64,000 bases of DNA, taken from the NCBI RefSeq assembly GCF_041912895.1, contig NZ_JAYSGI010000004.1:124001-188000 (forward strand), given 5' to 3'. Each line of letters starts with the position of its first letter. Within the stretch, counting starts at the first letter, position 1. Below the pieces are notes generated by a model. It ran no database searches. It saw nothing but the letters and a program-made list of their open reading frames with translations, and had not been told where the DNA came from. Both the position numbers and the translations under genes were made by a program. Positions 51,991 to 60,489 of this stretch are shown in pieces. This stretch comes from Pelagerythrobacter sp041912895. GTDB taxonomy: Bacteria; Pseudomonadota; Alphaproteobacteria; Sphingomonadales; Sphingomonadaceae.

Positions 51991-53493
51991 ATGACGAGAA
52001 TATTCTTTCCCCTGCTTGCCGTTTCGTCCGCGCTGACGGCCTGCACGATGCAACACGCGGATCGTCCTTTTGCGCAGACAGCCGCACCCGCCCCTTCAGA
52101 GGCTCAGGTCGAGGCTTTCTCTGAAGACCTCTCCCGCCGGACCTTCGCCTATTTCTGGGACACCACCGATACCGAGCGGTGCCTTGCGCCCGACCGGTGG
52201 CCGAGCAATCCGTTCTCGTCGATCGCGGCGACCGGCTTCGCGCTGACCGCCTACGGCATCGGGGCCGAGCGCGGCTACGTCTCGCGCGAGGAAGCGGCTG
52301 CACGCACGCGCGATTGCCTGGAATTCTACTGGAACGCGCCGCAAGGGGACGAGCCGGCGGGCTATTCAGGGTACAAGGGCTTCTTCTACCATTTCCTCAA
52401 GAACGAAGACGGCACGCGCTTCCGCAACACCGAGCTGTCGACCGTCGACACCACGCTGCTGCTCGGCGGCGTGCTGTTCGCGCAAAGCTATTTCGACGGC
52501 GACACGCCGGTCGAGGCGGAGATCCGCGACCTCGCCGAGAGAATCTACCGCCGGGTCGACTGGACGTTCGCCCAGCGCGAGAACTGCAAGAGACCTTCGG
52601 GCAACGGCGGCAGCGCCAAGGCGATCACGATGGGCTGGCGCCCCGAAGGCGCGCCGGGCGGCCAGTGCGAACCGCACGACTGGGTCGGCTACAACGAAGC
52701 CATGCTCGTCTACATCCTCGCCGCCGGATCGCCGACGCACGCAGTGTCGCAGGAAGCGTGGGATACCGGCTGGGCGGCCGATCTGGAGAAGGACTGGGGC
52801 AGCTACTACGGCTACGAGCATCTCCAGTTCGAGCCTATGTTCGGCCACCAGTACAGCCACGTATGGGTCGATTTCCGCGGCATCCGCGACGAATTCATAG
52901 CGTCCAAGGGTATCGATTATTTCGAGAACAGCCGCCGCGCCACGCTGAGCCAGCGCGCCTACGGGATCGACAATCCGAACGACTGGGTCGGCTATTCGGG
53001 CGACATCTGGGGCTGGACCGCGTCCGACGGGCCGGGCGGCGCGGCCAATGGCCGCGAGGTGAACGGCGTGCCGCGCCAGTTCCACGACTATACCGCGCGC
53101 GGCGTCAGCGCGATCCGGGTCGTGGACGACGGCACGATCGTGCCCACCGCGGCCGGGGGCTCGATCCCCTTCGCGCCCGAGGTGACGATCCCCGCGCTGA
53201 TGAAAATGCGCGAAACCTATGGCGAGGCGCTCTACACGAAGTACGGCTTCAAGGATGCCTTCAACCCCAGCTACACGTTCGTCGATGCGGGCAGCGGCAG
53301 CGGCACCGTCGATGCCGAGCGCGGCTGGATCGCGCGCGACCATCTGGGGATCGACCAGGGCGCGATGCTGGCGATGCTCGAGAACGAGCGCAGCGGACTG
53401 ATCTGGCGCACCATGCGGCAGAACCCGCATATCCGCCGCGGGCTCGAACGGCTCGGCTTCACCGGCGGCTGGCTGGAGCAGCCGGCCGAATAG
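51991..53493 (+). CDS. PF10091 glycoamylase-like lipoprotein, GH144-type beta-1,2-glucanase candidate
   Basis: A 500-residue lipoprotein (lipobox ALTAC, Cys18). RRTFAYFWDTTDTERCLAPDRW, YSGYKGFFYHFLKNEDGTRF, STVDTTLLLGGVLFAQSYFD and FGHQYSHVWVDFRGIRDEF match the PF10091 (alpha/alpha)6-barrel family, whose best characterised members are GH144 endo-beta-1,2-glucanases. It probably cuts a beta-glucan outside the cytoplasm. Activity on beta-1,2 bonds is inferred from the family, not shown. It shares the strand of the receptor with 67 bases between. Confidence 0.85.
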   Translation: MTRIFFPLLAVSSALTACTMQHADRPFAQTAAPAPSEAQVEAFSEDLSRRTFAYFWDTTDTERCLAPDRWPSNPFSSIAATGFALTAYGIGAERGYVSREEAAARTRDCLEFYWNAPQGDEPAGYSGYKGFFYHFLKNEDGTRFRNTELSTVDTTLLLGGVLFAQSYFDGDTPVEAEIRDLAERIYRRVDWTFAQRENCKRPSGNGGSAKAITMGWRPEGAPGGQCEPHDWVGYNEAMLVYILAAGSPTHAVSQEAWDTGWAADLEKDWGSYYGYEHLQFEPMFGHQYSHVWVDFRGIRDEFIASKGIDYFENSRRATLSQRAYGIDNPNDWVGYSGDIWGWTASDGPGGAANGREVNGVPRQFHDYTARGVSAIRVVDDGTIVPTAAGGSIPFAPEVTIPALMKMRETYGEALYTKYGFKDAFNPSYTFVDAGSGSGTVDAERGWIARDHLGIDQGAMLAMLENERSGLIWRTMRQNPHIRRGLERLGFTGGWLEQPAE

Positions 53494-53494
53494 G

Positions 53495-54364
53495 CTAGCC
53501 GCCGCCGGGCCGCGGGGTCAGGTCCACCACGACCGGATAATGGTCCGACGGCAGCCGCCCCTCGCGATGCTGGGTGACGACCGCGTAGGCGTCGACGGTG
53601 AAATCGCCGGTCACGAACACGTGGTCGATCGGCGCTTCGGGCGCGGCCGTGATGTCGAAGCCGGTGAACGTGCCGGACGGGCCGTAGGGCGGGGTGCGGC
53701 TGATCGCGCGCGCATCAGCGAGGCCGCTCTGCGCGGTGGTCGCGAGCACCGTGTAGGGCTCGCTGCCGGTCGGGACGTTGAAATCCCCCATCACGACCGT
53801 GGGCGTGTCGCCCTGCCGGGCCCACTCGGCGATCATCCGCGCCGCGCTCGCCCGCGCCGCCGTGCCGACATGGTCGAAATGCGTGTTGAGCGCGCGGACC
53901 GTCCGCCCGCTGCGCCGGTCGCGCAGCAGCGCCCAGGTCGCGATGCGGGGCAGGGCGGCGTCCCAGCCCTTGCTCGGCACATCGGGCGTCGGCGAGAGCC
54001 AGAAGGTGCCCGAATCGAGCATTTCGAACCGGTCGCTGCGCCATGCCAGCGGCGAGAATTCGCCGCCCTCGGCCCCATCGTCGCGCCCGACGCCGACGAA
54101 GGTGTAGCCGGGCAGCGCCTGCTCCAGATACTGCTTCTGGTGGAGCAGCACCTCCTGCGTGCCGAGCAGGTCTGGCGCCTGCCGCCGGATCAGCGCGGCG
54201 ACCATCGCGTGGCGATACGGCCACGCATTGGCTCCGTCGGATTCGATGTCGAGGCGGATGTTGAACGTCATCGCGCGGATGCCAGCCTCGCCGGTGCTCG
54301 TGGACGGAACGTGCGCGCAGGCGGCGAGCAGCAGCGTGGCGATGAGGGTGAAGATGCGGGTCAT
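53495..54364 (-). CDS. Endonuclease/exonuclease/phosphatase-family lipoprotein
   Basis: A 289-residue lipoprotein (lipobox LLLAAC, Cys16). EEP fold motifs are AMTFNIRLD, the metal-binding glutamate in DLLGTQEVLL, ALNTHFDHVG, GDFNVPTGSEP and SDHYPVVVDL. Family members are nucleases or phosphomonoesterases/diesterases. Its place at the end of a sugar-uptake operon suggests removal of phosphate-containing substituents rather than nucleic-acid work. Its ATG overlaps the GH1 stop (ATGA). The 3' end is one base from the convergent PF10091 gene. Confidence 0.86.
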   Translation of the reverse strand: MTRIFTLIATLLLAACAHVPSTSTGEAGIRAMTFNIRLDIESDGANAWPYRHAMVAALIRRQAPDLLGTQEVLLHQKQYLEQALPGYTFVGVGRDDGAEGGEFSPLAWRSDRFEMLDSGTFWLSPTPDVPSKGWDAALPRIATWALLRDRRSGRTVRALNTHFDHVGTAARASAARMIAEWARQGDTPTVVMGDFNVPTGSEPYTVLATTAQSGLADARAISRTPPYGPSGTFTGFDITAAPEAPIDHVFVTGDFTVDAYAVVTQHREGRLPSDHYPVVVDLTPRPGGG

Positions 54365-55716
54365 GCGGCCTCCCGGTCGAGTTGCTTGCCGTTGCTTTCG
54401 ATGATCCGGCGATAGAGCCGGGCGCTGTGCTTGGGCGTGCGCGCGAGCGTCTCGTAGTCGACGTGGACGATGCCGAAACGCTTGGCATAGCCCAGCGCCC
54501 ATTCGAGATTATCGAACAGCGACCACACCATGTAGCCGCGGATGTCGACCCCGGCGGCGATCGCGTCGCGCACCGCGGCGATGTGCTCGGCGAGATATTG
54601 GCAGCGGTCGTCGTCGGCGATGCCGCCGGCCTCGCTGGTCGCCGGGTCGGAGAAAGCGGCGCCGTTCTCCATGATGTAGACCGGCAGGTCGCCGTAGCGT
54701 TCGCGAAACCACACCAGCGTGCGCGTCATCGCCTCGGGGAACACCTCCCAGTCCGTCTCGGTGTGCTGCGCGCCTTCCTGCACCACGCGCTCGGCGAACA
54801 GCGGCCAGGCGGTGTCCGAGGCGCGGACGACGCTGCGGGTGTAGTAGTTGATCCCGACGAAATCGAGCGGCTGGCAGGCGAGCGCAAGGTCCTCCGCCGA
54901 CCAATCCTCCCACGCCTCGCCATAGATGTCGCGCAGCTCCTCGGGACAAGTGCCGAGCAGCGCGGGATCGAAATACTGCCGGTTCATGTAGGCATCCGCG
55001 CGCGCGGTGGCGGCGAGATCTTCGGTGCTCTGGCTGGCCGGATATTTGGGCTCGATGTTGATGACGAGCCCGATCTCGTGCGCGCCGATTTCGCGATAGG
55101 TCTGCACCGCGCGGCCGTGCGCGCGCATCAGGTTGCGGCTGGCGATCGCGCATTCGAAGATGCTGCGGTGGCCGGGCGCGAGCACGCCGTTGAGATAGCC
55201 GCCGTCGGCGACCACCCATGGTTCGTTGAGCGTGGCCCATTTCGTGACCTTGCCGTCCAGTGCGCGAAACATCACGCCCGCGTATTCGGCGAACCATTCC
55301 GCGCTCTCGCGATTGAGCCAGCCGCCGCGATCGTCGAGCGCGGCGGGCAGATCCCAGTGGTAGAGCGTGGCGAGCGGCTCGATCCCGGCTTCGAGCAGCC
55401 GGTCGACGAGGCGGCGGTAGAAATCGAGGCCCGCCTCGTTCACCCGCCCGGTGCCGTCGGGCAGCACCCGGCTCCACGAAATGCTGAAGCGATAGGCCTG
55501 AAGGCCCAGCTTTTTCATCAGCTGAACGTCTTCCTCCATGCGGTTGTAGTGGTCGCAGGCGACGTCGCCGGTGTCGCCGGTGGCGATCATCAGGCGCGGA
55601 TCGTGGGTGAATCGGTGCCAGATGCTCGTGCCCGCGCCATCGGCGAGCGGGGAGCCTTCGATCTGGTAGGCGGCGGTTGCCGCGCCCCACAGGAAATCGG
55701 CGGGAAAACCGCTCAT
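54361..55716 (-). CDS. GH1 beta-glucosidase (cytoplasmic)
   Basis: A 451-residue family 1 enzyme without signal peptide. The N-terminal signature FPADFLWGAATAAYQIEG is followed by acid/base Glu in TLNEPWV near 166 and nucleophile Glu in YIMENGAA near 349, the hallmarks of a retaining beta-glucosidase. It should split short beta-glucosides after import by the ABC transporter encoded upstream. ATG 55716 has an AGGAG-like site. The start overlaps the hydrolase stop upstream, so the operon is tightly packed. Confidence 0.94.
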   Translation of the reverse strand: MSGFPADFLWGAATAAYQIEGSPLADGAGTSIWHRFTHDPRLMIATGDTGDVACDHYNRMEEDVQLMKKLGLQAYRFSISWSRVLPDGTGRVNEAGLDFYRRLVDRLLEAGIEPLATLYHWDLPAALDDRGGWLNRESAEWFAEYAGVMFRALDGKVTKWATLNEPWVVADGGYLNGVLAPGHRSIFECAIASRNLMRAHGRAVQTYREIGAHEIGLVINIEPKYPASQSTEDLAATARADAYMNRQYFDPALLGTCPEELRDIYGEAWEDWSAEDLALACQPLDFVGINYYTRSVVRASDTAWPLFAERVVQEGAQHTETDWEVFPEAMTRTLVWFRERYGDLPVYIMENGAAFSDPATSEAGGIADDDRCQYLAEHIAAVRDAIAAGVDIRGYMVWSLFDNLEWALGYAKRFGIVHVDYETLARTPKHSARLYRRIIESNGKQLDREAA

Positions 55717-56453
55717 TGCGTATCTCCTTCGAGCGAGTGCGAGAGGAGCCACTGGTAGAGCGCGGGATCGTCGTAGGCCGGGTCCCACGCGTTGTGGCCG
55801 AGATCGGGATAGATCGTCAGCCGCGCCTGACGCCCGCCGCAGGCGCGGATCGCGCGCGACATGGCGAAGCTGCCTTCGGGCAGGACGACATCGTCGCGAT
55901 CGCCGTGGAAGGCCCAGACGGGCAGGTCCATCAGGCGGCAGGCGGTGCCGGGGTTGCCGCGCCCGGCGACCGGCGCGACCGCGGCGAAGCGCGTCGGCTC
56001 CTCGGCCGCCCAGCGCCAGGTGGCGTGCCCGCCGCGGCTGAGCCCGGTGAGATAGACGCGCGCCGGATCGACCGGCAGCGTCGCCATCGCGCGATCCACG
56101 ATCGCGTCGAGCTTGGCGAGATCCCAGTCCTCCTCCGCCGGAAGCTGGGGCGAGACGAGGATGAAGGGGAACGCCGGATCGCGGTCGGCGACCTTGGGCG
56201 GGCCGTGGACCTTGACCTTGGCGATGTCGCTGCCGCGCTCGCCCGAACCGTGCAGGAAGATCAGCAGCGGCCAGCGCTCGCCGGATGCCGCGTCCGCAGC
56301 GCCTTGCGGCAGGAACAGCTGGTATTCGTACCCACCTGCGGCCACCGCCGCTTGTGGATGCTGGCCGGGCTCGGGCGGGGTCGAGGCGATCGCGCCATGG
56401 CCGGTGCAGGCGGACAGGAGCAGGGCGAGGGGGAGCAATCGTTTCATCGTCAT
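55713..56453 (-). CDS. Alpha/beta-hydrolase lipoprotein (COG4099-like, possible carbohydrate esterase)
   Basis: A 246-residue lipoprotein (lipobox LLLSAC, Cys16). Serine nucleophile in GLSRGG near 138, aspartate likely in FHGDRDDVV, histidine in DLGHNAWDPAY. It resembles the predicted peptidase/PHB-depolymerase-like group, which overlaps carbohydrate esterases. In this operon, deacylation of an imported or periplasmic glycan is the best guess. ATG 56453 overlaps the permease stop; 56447 is an alternative. Confidence 0.82.
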   Translation of the reverse strand: MTMKRLLPLALLLSACTGHGAIASTPPEPGQHPQAAVAAGGYEYQLFLPQGAADAASGERWPLLIFLHGSGERGSDIAKVKVHGPPKVADRDPAFPFILVSPQLPAEEDWDLAKLDAIVDRAMATLPVDPARVYLTGLSRGGHATWRWAAEEPTRFAAVAPVAGRGNPGTACRLMDLPVWAFHGDRDDVVLPEGSFAMSRAIRACGGRQARLTIYPDLGHNAWDPAYDDPALYQWLLSHSLEGDTQ

Positions 56454-57262
56454 CCTTTGACACTTCCGGCGAGCAGGCCACCGATGAACTGGCGTTGCAG
56501 CGCCAGGAAAATCACCAGCACGGGCACGGTGGTCACCACCGATCCGGCCATCATCAGTTCGATATCCTGCGCGCGCTCGCGGCCCAGCGAAGCGAGCGCG
56601 ACGGGCAGGGTGTAGAGATCGTGGTCCGACAGCACGATCAGCGGCCACATGAAATCGTTCCAGCTGCCGAGGAACACCAACAGCGCCAGCGTGGCGATCG
56701 CCGGGCGCAGGATCGGCAGCACCACGTGGCGGAAGATCGCCCATTCACTCGCCCCGTCGATCCGCGCGGCCTCGAGCAGTTCGTTGGGGATCGCCAGCGC
56801 ATATTGCCGCACCAGGAAGATGCCGACGATCCCGGCGAGCCAGGGCACCAGGACCCCGGCGTAGGAATTGACCAGCCCGAGCGCCTTCAGCTCGAGGAAC
56901 AGCGGCAGCATCCCGATCTGGCCGGGGATCAGCAACAGCGCCAGCAGCGCCTGCACCGTCGCGCCGCGTCCCGGATAGCGCAGCTTGGCGAAGGCGTATC
57001 CGGCGGGGAGGGTGAACACCAGCGCGAGCAGGGTCGCCAGCGTGGAGATCAGCAGGCTGTTGACGAGGAACAGGCCCATGCCCTGCGTCGCGAACAGTGC
57101 CTGATAGTTGGCCAGCGTCGGGTCTGCGGGGATCAGCGGCGGCGGAAACTGCCCTGCCGCGCCCGGCTGCATCAGGCTGACCGAGACCATCCACGCCAGC
57201 GGCGCCAGCGTCAGCGCGGCGAACAGCGCGGCGAGCGCGGTCATGACGCGTCCGGCAGTCAC
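56450..57262 (-). CDS. ABC sugar transporter permease, MalG-like
   Basis: A 270-residue inner-membrane permease with six predicted helices. The EAA loop that contacts the ATPase is NELLEAARIDGASEWAIFRHVVLPILRP near 165-193. With the MalF-like partner it forms the channel of a carbohydrate-uptake importer. GTG 57262 overlaps the partner's stop (GTGA) and is preferred; ATG 57244 is an alternative that would shorten the first helix. Confidence 0.9.
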   Translation of the reverse strand: MTAGRVMTALAALFAALTLAPLAWMVSVSLMQPGAAGQFPPPLIPADPTLANYQALFATQGMGLFLVNSLLISTLATLLALVFTLPAGYAFAKLRYPGRGATVQALLALLLIPGQIGMLPLFLELKALGLVNSYAGVLVPWLAGIVGIFLVRQYALAIPNELLEAARIDGASEWAIFRHVVLPILRPAIATLALLVFLGSWNDFMWPLIVLSDHDLYTLPVALASLGRERAQDIELMMAGSVVTTVPVLVIFLALQRQFIGGLLAGSVKG

Positions 57263-58161
57263 GCCCGGCGCCCCCGGATCAGCCGCATGGCGAGCGCGGG
57301 GGCCAGCGCGGCGGCAAGGATGCAGCCGAACAGCACCACCGCCACCGCCGCGCCCATGCCGAGGTTCCACCACTGGAAGCCTTCCTCGAACATCAGGTAG
57401 AGCACGGTAACGGTCGATTGCGCGGGGCCGCCCTCGGTCATCACGTAAGGCTCGGCGAAGAGCTGGAACATCGCGATCACCGTCAGGATCGCGACCAGCC
57501 ATGTGGCGGGGGCGATCGCGGGCAGGGTGACATAGCGCAGCCGGGCCCACCAGCCCGCACCGTCGATCCGCGCCGCCTCGTCCAGCTCGCGCGGGACCGT
57601 CTGCAGCGCGGCGAGGAAGATCAGCATGGCAAAGCCGAAGCTCTTCCACGCCACGAACAGGGTGATCGACGGGATCGCCCAGCGCGGATCGCCCAGCCAG
57701 TCGACCGGTGGCAGCCCGAGCCCGCCGAGAGCGTAGTTGACGAGGCCGTAGCGCGTGTTGAGCAGGTATTTCCACACCACTGCGACCGCGACCAGCGTGG
57801 CAACGTACGGTGCGAAGAACGCCACGCGCCACACCGGCCGCCAGGCGACCGTGCGCTCGTTGACGAGGATCGCGGCGAACAGCGAGATCACCACCACCAG
57901 CGGGACGCCGAGCGCGGCGAACCACAGCGTGTTGCCGAGCGCGGTCAGGAACAGCGGATTGGCGAGCAGCGCGGCGTAGTTCGCCAGCCCGACGAAGCGC
58001 AGGTTGCCGATGTCGGCGAGCGCGTAGATATCGAAGTCGGTCAGGCTGAGCGCGAGCGAGGCGACCGTCGGCAGTACGAAGAACAGCGCGACCGCGATCA
58101 GCGCGGGGGCGCTGAATAGCCATCCGGCGCGCCGTTCGGCCCGGGCGAGCGCGCCGCTCAT
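57259..58161 (-). CDS. ABC sugar transporter permease, MalF-like
   Basis: A 300-residue inner-membrane permease with six predicted helices. The EAA loop is VPRELDEAARIDGAGWWARLRYVTLPAIAP near 190-218, and EPYVMTEGGPAQSTVTVLYLMFEEGF is typical of the carbohydrate-uptake-1 family. It pairs with the MalG-like protein encoded next. Its ATG overlaps the binding-protein stop by four bases, indicating coupled translation. Confidence 0.9.
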   Translation of the reverse strand: MSGALARAERRAGWLFSAPALIAVALFFVLPTVASLALSLTDFDIYALADIGNLRFVGLANYAALLANPLFLTALGNTLWFAALGVPLVVVISLFAAILVNERTVAWRPVWRVAFFAPYVATLVAVAVVWKYLLNTRYGLVNYALGGLGLPPVDWLGDPRWAIPSITLFVAWKSFGFAMLIFLAALQTVPRELDEAARIDGAGWWARLRYVTLPAIAPATWLVAILTVIAMFQLFAEPYVMTEGGPAQSTVTVLYLMFEEGFQWWNLGMGAAVAVVLFGCILAAALAPALAMRLIRGRRA

Positions 58162-59414
58162 GCCGCGCGTTCCATCATCCAGCGCCGCTTGGCGAGGACC
58201 GCGTCGACCCGTGCGTCCATCTCCGCCGCGGCGCCGCGCACGGTGAATTCGCCGCGCACCATGCGGTCGGCGACGACCTGCATTTCGGTCACCACGCGCT
58301 CCCACTCCGGCACTTTGGGCAAAGCCCGCGCGAGTTCGAGCTGCTGGGCGAAAGGCGCCACCACCGGATCACCGGCGAGATCCGCCGCGCGCCATGCGGG
58401 GCGCAGCGCGGGCAGGTTGCCGGTCGCGTGGTGCAGCGCGATCTGCGCGCCCGGTTCGAGCAGGCGGCGCACGATATCCCACGCCTGCCGTTTGCGGCCG
58501 CTGGCGGCGAACACCACCAGACTCGATCCGCCGGGCGCGGCGGCTCCGGCGCCGCCCGGGCCGGGGTTGGGCGCGGTCGCCCAGCGGCCCTGCATGTCGG
58601 GGGGCAGCCGTTCGCGCATCTCGCCGATCATCCAGGGGCCGGACGGATAGAGGGCGAACCAGCCGCGCGCGAATTCGGCCCAGCGGTTGGCGATCTGCGC
58701 CCCGGCCACGACCGGCGCGAGGCGCTCGTCGAACAGCGACTTGTAGAACCCCAGCGCCGCGACGAATTCGGGTTCGGAAAACGCGCCGCGCGTGCCGTTC
58801 TCGCGCAGGAAGCTCGCCCCTGCCGACAGCGCGAAGGTCTGCAGGTGCTCGAATTCGTCGAGCGGGAGCAGCACGCCGAACTCCGTACCGCGCGCGCGAA
58901 TGCGGGCGAGCGCGGCCTTCCACGCCTGCCATTCGAGCGGCGGCGCGGCGTAGCCGGCCTGCGCGAACAGGTCGGTGCGGTAGAACTGCACGCGCGTATC
59001 GACGTACCACGGACTCGCCATCAGCCGCCCGCCGATCCGGTTGCTCGCGAGCACCGCATCGAACTGGCCGGAAGCTGATACGACATCGGCAGGCACCGGA
59101 TCGAGCGCGCCGAGCAGGGCGAGTTCGGCGATCCAGCTGTTGCCGACTTGCGCCAAGTCGGGCAGCGCGTCGCCGACATAGCCGGTCAGCAGCTTCTGAT
59201 GCGCGCCCGACCACGGCAGCGCCTGGATCTCGACATGGCCGAGCCCGAGCCGGGGGAGCAGCGCCGGCAGGCTGGCGGCCTCGTTGCCGATCGCCCAGAA
59301 GCGCGGCGCATCAGGCACCCGCGCGCAGCCGCCGAGCGCCGCCGCGGCCGCGCCGGCGAGGCCGCCGGAAAGCAGGCCTCGCCGCGAAAGTCGCCCATGG
59401 ATCGGGCCGGGCAT
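58158..59414 (-). CDS. ABC sugar-binding lipoprotein with a Tat-like signal
   Basis: A 418-residue extracellular solute-binding protein (family 1). The N-terminus RLSRRGLLSGG has a twin-arginine pattern and runs into lipobox AALGGC, so it is probably Tat-exported and lipidated. Later blocks such as DALPDLAQVGNSWIAELALLGAL, FALYPSGPWMIGEMRERL and APGGSSLVVFAASGRKRQAW are typical of oligosaccharide-binding proteins. The ligand is not predictable. The gene lies directly after lacI and before the permeases. Confidence 0.88.
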   Translation of the reverse strand: MPGPIHGRLSRRGLLSGGLAGAAAAALGGCARVPDAPRFWAIGNEAASLPALLPRLGLGHVEIQALPWSGAHQKLLTGYVGDALPDLAQVGNSWIAELALLGALDPVPADVVSASGQFDAVLASNRIGGRLMASPWYVDTRVQFYRTDLFAQAGYAAPPLEWQAWKAALARIRARGTEFGVLLPLDEFEHLQTFALSAGASFLRENGTRGAFSEPEFVAALGFYKSLFDERLAPVVAGAQIANRWAEFARGWFALYPSGPWMIGEMRERLPPDMQGRWATAPNPGPGGAGAAAPGGSSLVVFAASGRKRQAWDIVRRLLEPGAQIALHHATGNLPALRPAWRAADLAGDPVVAPFAQQLELARALPKVPEWERVVTEMQVVADRMVRGEFTVRGAAAEMDARVDAVLAKRRWMMERAA

Positions 59415-60445
59415 CAGGCCGCGCCGGCCGGCGCGCCGATCTCCTCGCGCCCGCTGCTGGCGGTCGATCCGCGCTCGGCGAGCGTGGGAGACAGCACCAC
59501 GCCGTGATCCATCCCCAGCTGCTCGCCGCGCAGCATGCGCAGCAGCAGCATCGCCGCGGTCGATCCGAGCTGGGCCATGTTCGATTGCATCGTCGTCAGC
59601 CGGGGCGTGATGTAGCGGGCGAGCGGAATATCGTCGAACCCGGCGACCAGCATGTCGCTGCCGATCCGGATGCTTGCCTTGTCGAGCACCGAGATGAGGC
59701 CGACGGCCATGACGTCGTTGGCCGCGAAGACCGCGTCAGCGGGCACTTGCCCTGCAAGCAGGAGCCGCGCGGCTTCCTGTCCGGCGCTCTCGGTGAAATC
59801 GCCCGGCAGGACGACCGGATCGCGCTCGCCGAGATGCTCGCGCATCGCGTCGCCGAAACCGCGCAGGCGTTCGCGCGCATCGCGGTTGTGCTTGGGCCCC
59901 GCGATATGGACGATGCGCTTGCCGCCGCGCGCGATCAGATGCTCGGTTATCGCGCGCGCGCCGGTGTAGTTGTCGACCGCGACGAAGGGCACGTCGCTCT
60001 CCCCCCCTTGCGCGTTGAGCAGCACCGTCGGGATGCCGGGGTCGAGGTGCTCGGAAAGAAGCTCGGCGGTGGAATCGGGCGGCATCAGCAGCAGACCGTC
60101 GACCCGGCCCCGCATCGCGCGGATCGCGCCGGTGGTCTCGTGCGAACTGCCGTGCATGTTGCCGAGCAGCAGGTGCTTGCCCGCGCCATGCGCGATCCGG
60201 TCGATCCCGCGGATAACCTCGGAGAAGAACTCGCCGAACAGGTCGGGCAGGATCACGCCGATCGTGTCCGTCTGGCGGTTGGTCAGGCTGCGCGCACCCG
60301 AATGGGGCACGAACTTCAGGTCCTTGGCCGCCGCTTCGATTGCCTCGCGCGTCGCCTTGGTGACGTTGGTGTGCCCGTTGAGCGCGCGCGAGACGGTCGC
60401 GACCGACACGCCGGCTTCGCGCGCTACGTCCCGAATCGTGACCAT
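59414..60445 (-). CDS. LacI-family transcriptional regulator
   Basis: A 343-residue regulator. N-terminal helix-turn-helix TIRDVAREAGVSVATVSRAL with hinge HSGARSLTNRQTDTIGVILPDL, then a periplasmic-binding-protein-like sensor domain (VDGLLLMPPDS, VAGFDDIPLARYITPRLTT). It lies inside the ABC operon, and operator 3 overlaps its own promoter region. It is the best candidate to bind the three AACCGGTT-type sites and to release on a sugar from the glycan pathway. Confidence 0.92.
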   Translation of the reverse strand: MVTIRDVAREAGVSVATVSRALNGHTNVTKATREAIEAAAKDLKFVPHSGARSLTNRQTDTIGVILPDLFGEFFSEVIRGIDRIAHGAGKHLLLGNMHGSSHETTGAIRAMRGRVDGLLLMPPDSTAELLSEHLDPGIPTVLLNAQGGESDVPFVAVDNYTGARAITEHLIARGGKRIVHIAGPKHNRDARERLRGFGDAMREHLGERDPVVLPGDFTESAGQEAARLLLAGQVPADAVFAANDVMAVGLISVLDKASIRIGSDMLVAGFDDIPLARYITPRLTTMQSNMAQLGSTAAMLLLRMLRGEQLGMDHGVVLSPTLAERGSTASSGREEIGAPAGAA

Positions 60446-60475
60446 GGTACCCCTCTCTCACCCGTCGACATATAA

Positions 60476-60489
60476 TGTAACCGTTTTCA
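60476..60489. promoter_or_regulatory. LacI-type operator 3 (lacI/ABC operon)
   Basis: TGTAACCGTTTTCA fits TGnAACCGGTTnCA with one mismatch in the right arm. It lies 31 bases before the lacI start and overlaps the last base of the ATPase coding sequence (60487-60489 is its stop). This suggests a promoter between the ATPase and lacI genes that is autoregulated. Confidence 0.5.
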
